Source of the DNA: Bog-473 sp963717455
Lineage (GTDB): Bacteria > Actinomycetota > Acidimicrobiia > Acidimicrobiales > RAAP-2
DNA length: 64,000 nucleotides
Direction: 5' to 3'
Assembly: GCA_963717455.1 (NCBI GenBank)
Contig: OY970336.1
Location: 2,170,001-2,234,000, forward strand
The position numbers and the translations under genes were made by a program. Below are positions 63,507-64,000 of the stretch, piece by piece (position 1 is the stretch's first letter; each line of letters opens with the position of its first letter). The notes under the pieces were generated by a model, which was not told the origin of the DNA, made no database searches, and saw only the letters and a list, made by a program, of their open reading frames with translations.

Positions 63507-64000
63507 CTAGCAGATGCGCGGCAGCGGGTCGCCGACGAGCATGTCGACGATGCGGGTGCCGCCCATGGCGGTCCGCAGCACGACGATCCCAGGGGGCTCG
63601 GCGTGGATCTCGCCCACCCGCACTGCACCGGACCCCTGCGGGTGGGCACGCATGGCGTCGAGGGCTGCGTCCGCCTCGTCGGGCGCCACCACGGCCACCA
63701 GCTTCCCTTCGTTGGCCACGTAGAGAGGGTCGATGCCGAGGAGCTCGCAGGCGGCGGCCACCTCGGGCCGCACCGGCAGGGCCATCTCGTCCAGAACGAC
63801 CGTCAGGTCAGCGTCGCGGGCCAGCTCGTTGCACACGGTCCCCACGCCGCCGCGCGTCGAATCGCGCAACCACCGCGTGTGCGGCGCGGCGTCCATCAGG
63901 TCTTCCACCATCGTGTGGAGCGGGGCCGTGTCCGAGGCGATGTCCGCCTCCAGGGCCAGGTCGCCCCGGGCCAGCATGACCGCCGTGCCGTGATCGCCCA
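63507..64000 (-). CDS. hypE: Hydrogenase maturation factor HypE (5' part outside window)
   Basis: The minus-strand frame is open to the right window edge (GDHGTAVMLARGDLALEADI), so only the C-terminal 160 or so residues are visible. TRWLRDSTRGGVGTVCNELA, LVAVVAPDEADAALDAM and the terminal GGTRIVDMLVGDPLPRIC with the C-terminal Cys that accepts carbamoyl for cyanide-ligand synthesis identify HypE. It helps build the Ni-Fe cofactor of hydrogenase; other hyp genes should lie beyond the right edge. Confidence 0.9.
   Translation of the reverse strand, partial: GDHGTAVMLARGDLALEADIASDTAPLHTMVEDLMDAAPHTRWLRDSTRGGVGTVCNELARDADLTVVLDEMALPVRPEVAAACELLGIDPLYVANEGKLVAVVAPDEADAALDAMRAHPQGSGAVRVGEIHAEPPGIVVLRTAMGGTRIVDMLVGDPLPRIC

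Overview
The window reads as actinobacterial DNA. It is GC-rich, has many GTG starts and ATGA/GTGA gene overlaps, and carries an F420-type LLM oxidoreductase, a Liv-type ABC operon, DUF35/thiolase pairs and many acyl-CoA enzymes. I favour a lineage near Acidimicrobiia, but that is inference from gene content only. The left part (about 1-26 kb) is visibly less GC-rich than the right part (about 28-34 kb and 41-64 kb); a middle block (about 34.4-41.4 kb) is intermediate and mobile-element rich.

Left part, 1-26 kb: a catabolic island. It opens with the end of an HsaA-like flavin monooxygenase, then a Liv-type ABC operon (fused LivHM permease, LivG, LivF) running into an F420/NADP Rossmann protein, a SRPBCC protein, an SDR and an AhpD/carboxymuconolactone-decarboxylase-like protein. 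An IS256-family element (7487-8953, with a perfect 8-bp target duplication) follows. Next come a winged-helix regulator and a decaying leftward set: a thiolase reduced to its two ends, a frameshifted CoA-transferase A subunit and a B subunit. The rightward genes are a BBE-type FAD oxidase, a TetR regulator with a palindromic operator, an aromatic-ring FAD hydroxylase, a VOC protein, dienelactone hydrolase, a small DUF6295-like protein, an SDR remnant and an intact CoA-transferase A/B pair. A GntR/FCD regulator faces a fumarylacetoacetate-hydrolase-family gene. A ribose-type sugar ABC operon closes the island. Together this looks like uptake and breakdown of an aromatic or alicyclic compound to CoA thioesters.

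Junction, 26-27.7 kb: the last ABC gene ends inside a 3' fragment of tRNA-Met, the signature of an integration (att) site. A leftward tyrosine integrase with a gutted N-terminal region follows, next to an intact tRNA-Lys(CTT).

Middle and right, 27.7-64 kb: acyl-CoA dehydrogenase, DUF985 cupin, acetyl-CoA synthetase, a HTH/B12-binding regulator and a thiolase-DUF35 pair. The intermediate block holds an ABC-2 exporter (ATPase frameshifted), a VOC protein, a 2.45-kb element with two tandem tyrosine recombinases between perfect 16-bp inverted repeats, an SDR and a secreted protein. Then follow an acyl-CoA ligase, LLM oxidoreductase, a leaderless small ORF with a strong terminator, thioesterase, methyltransferases, an HMG-CoA-synthase-like/DUF35 fusion overlapping a thiolase and an acyl-CoA dehydrogenase, two secreted beta-propeller proteins, aldehyde dehydrogenase, SDR, class II aldolase, RidA, a PEP-mutase-family gene, a zinc alcohol dehydrogenase/VOC pair, ThuA, RraA-like, a hydrolase, a SRPBCC protein and the 3' part of hypE.

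The strongest unexplained signal is a 14-bp palindrome, TGAC-N6-GTCA, in the 5' regions of five separate transcription units between 27.9 and 60.7 kb. It looks like the operator of an acyl-CoA/alcohol metabolism regulon whose regulator is not in the window. Several genes carry single-base frameshifts, and three loci look like genes whose middles were deleted.
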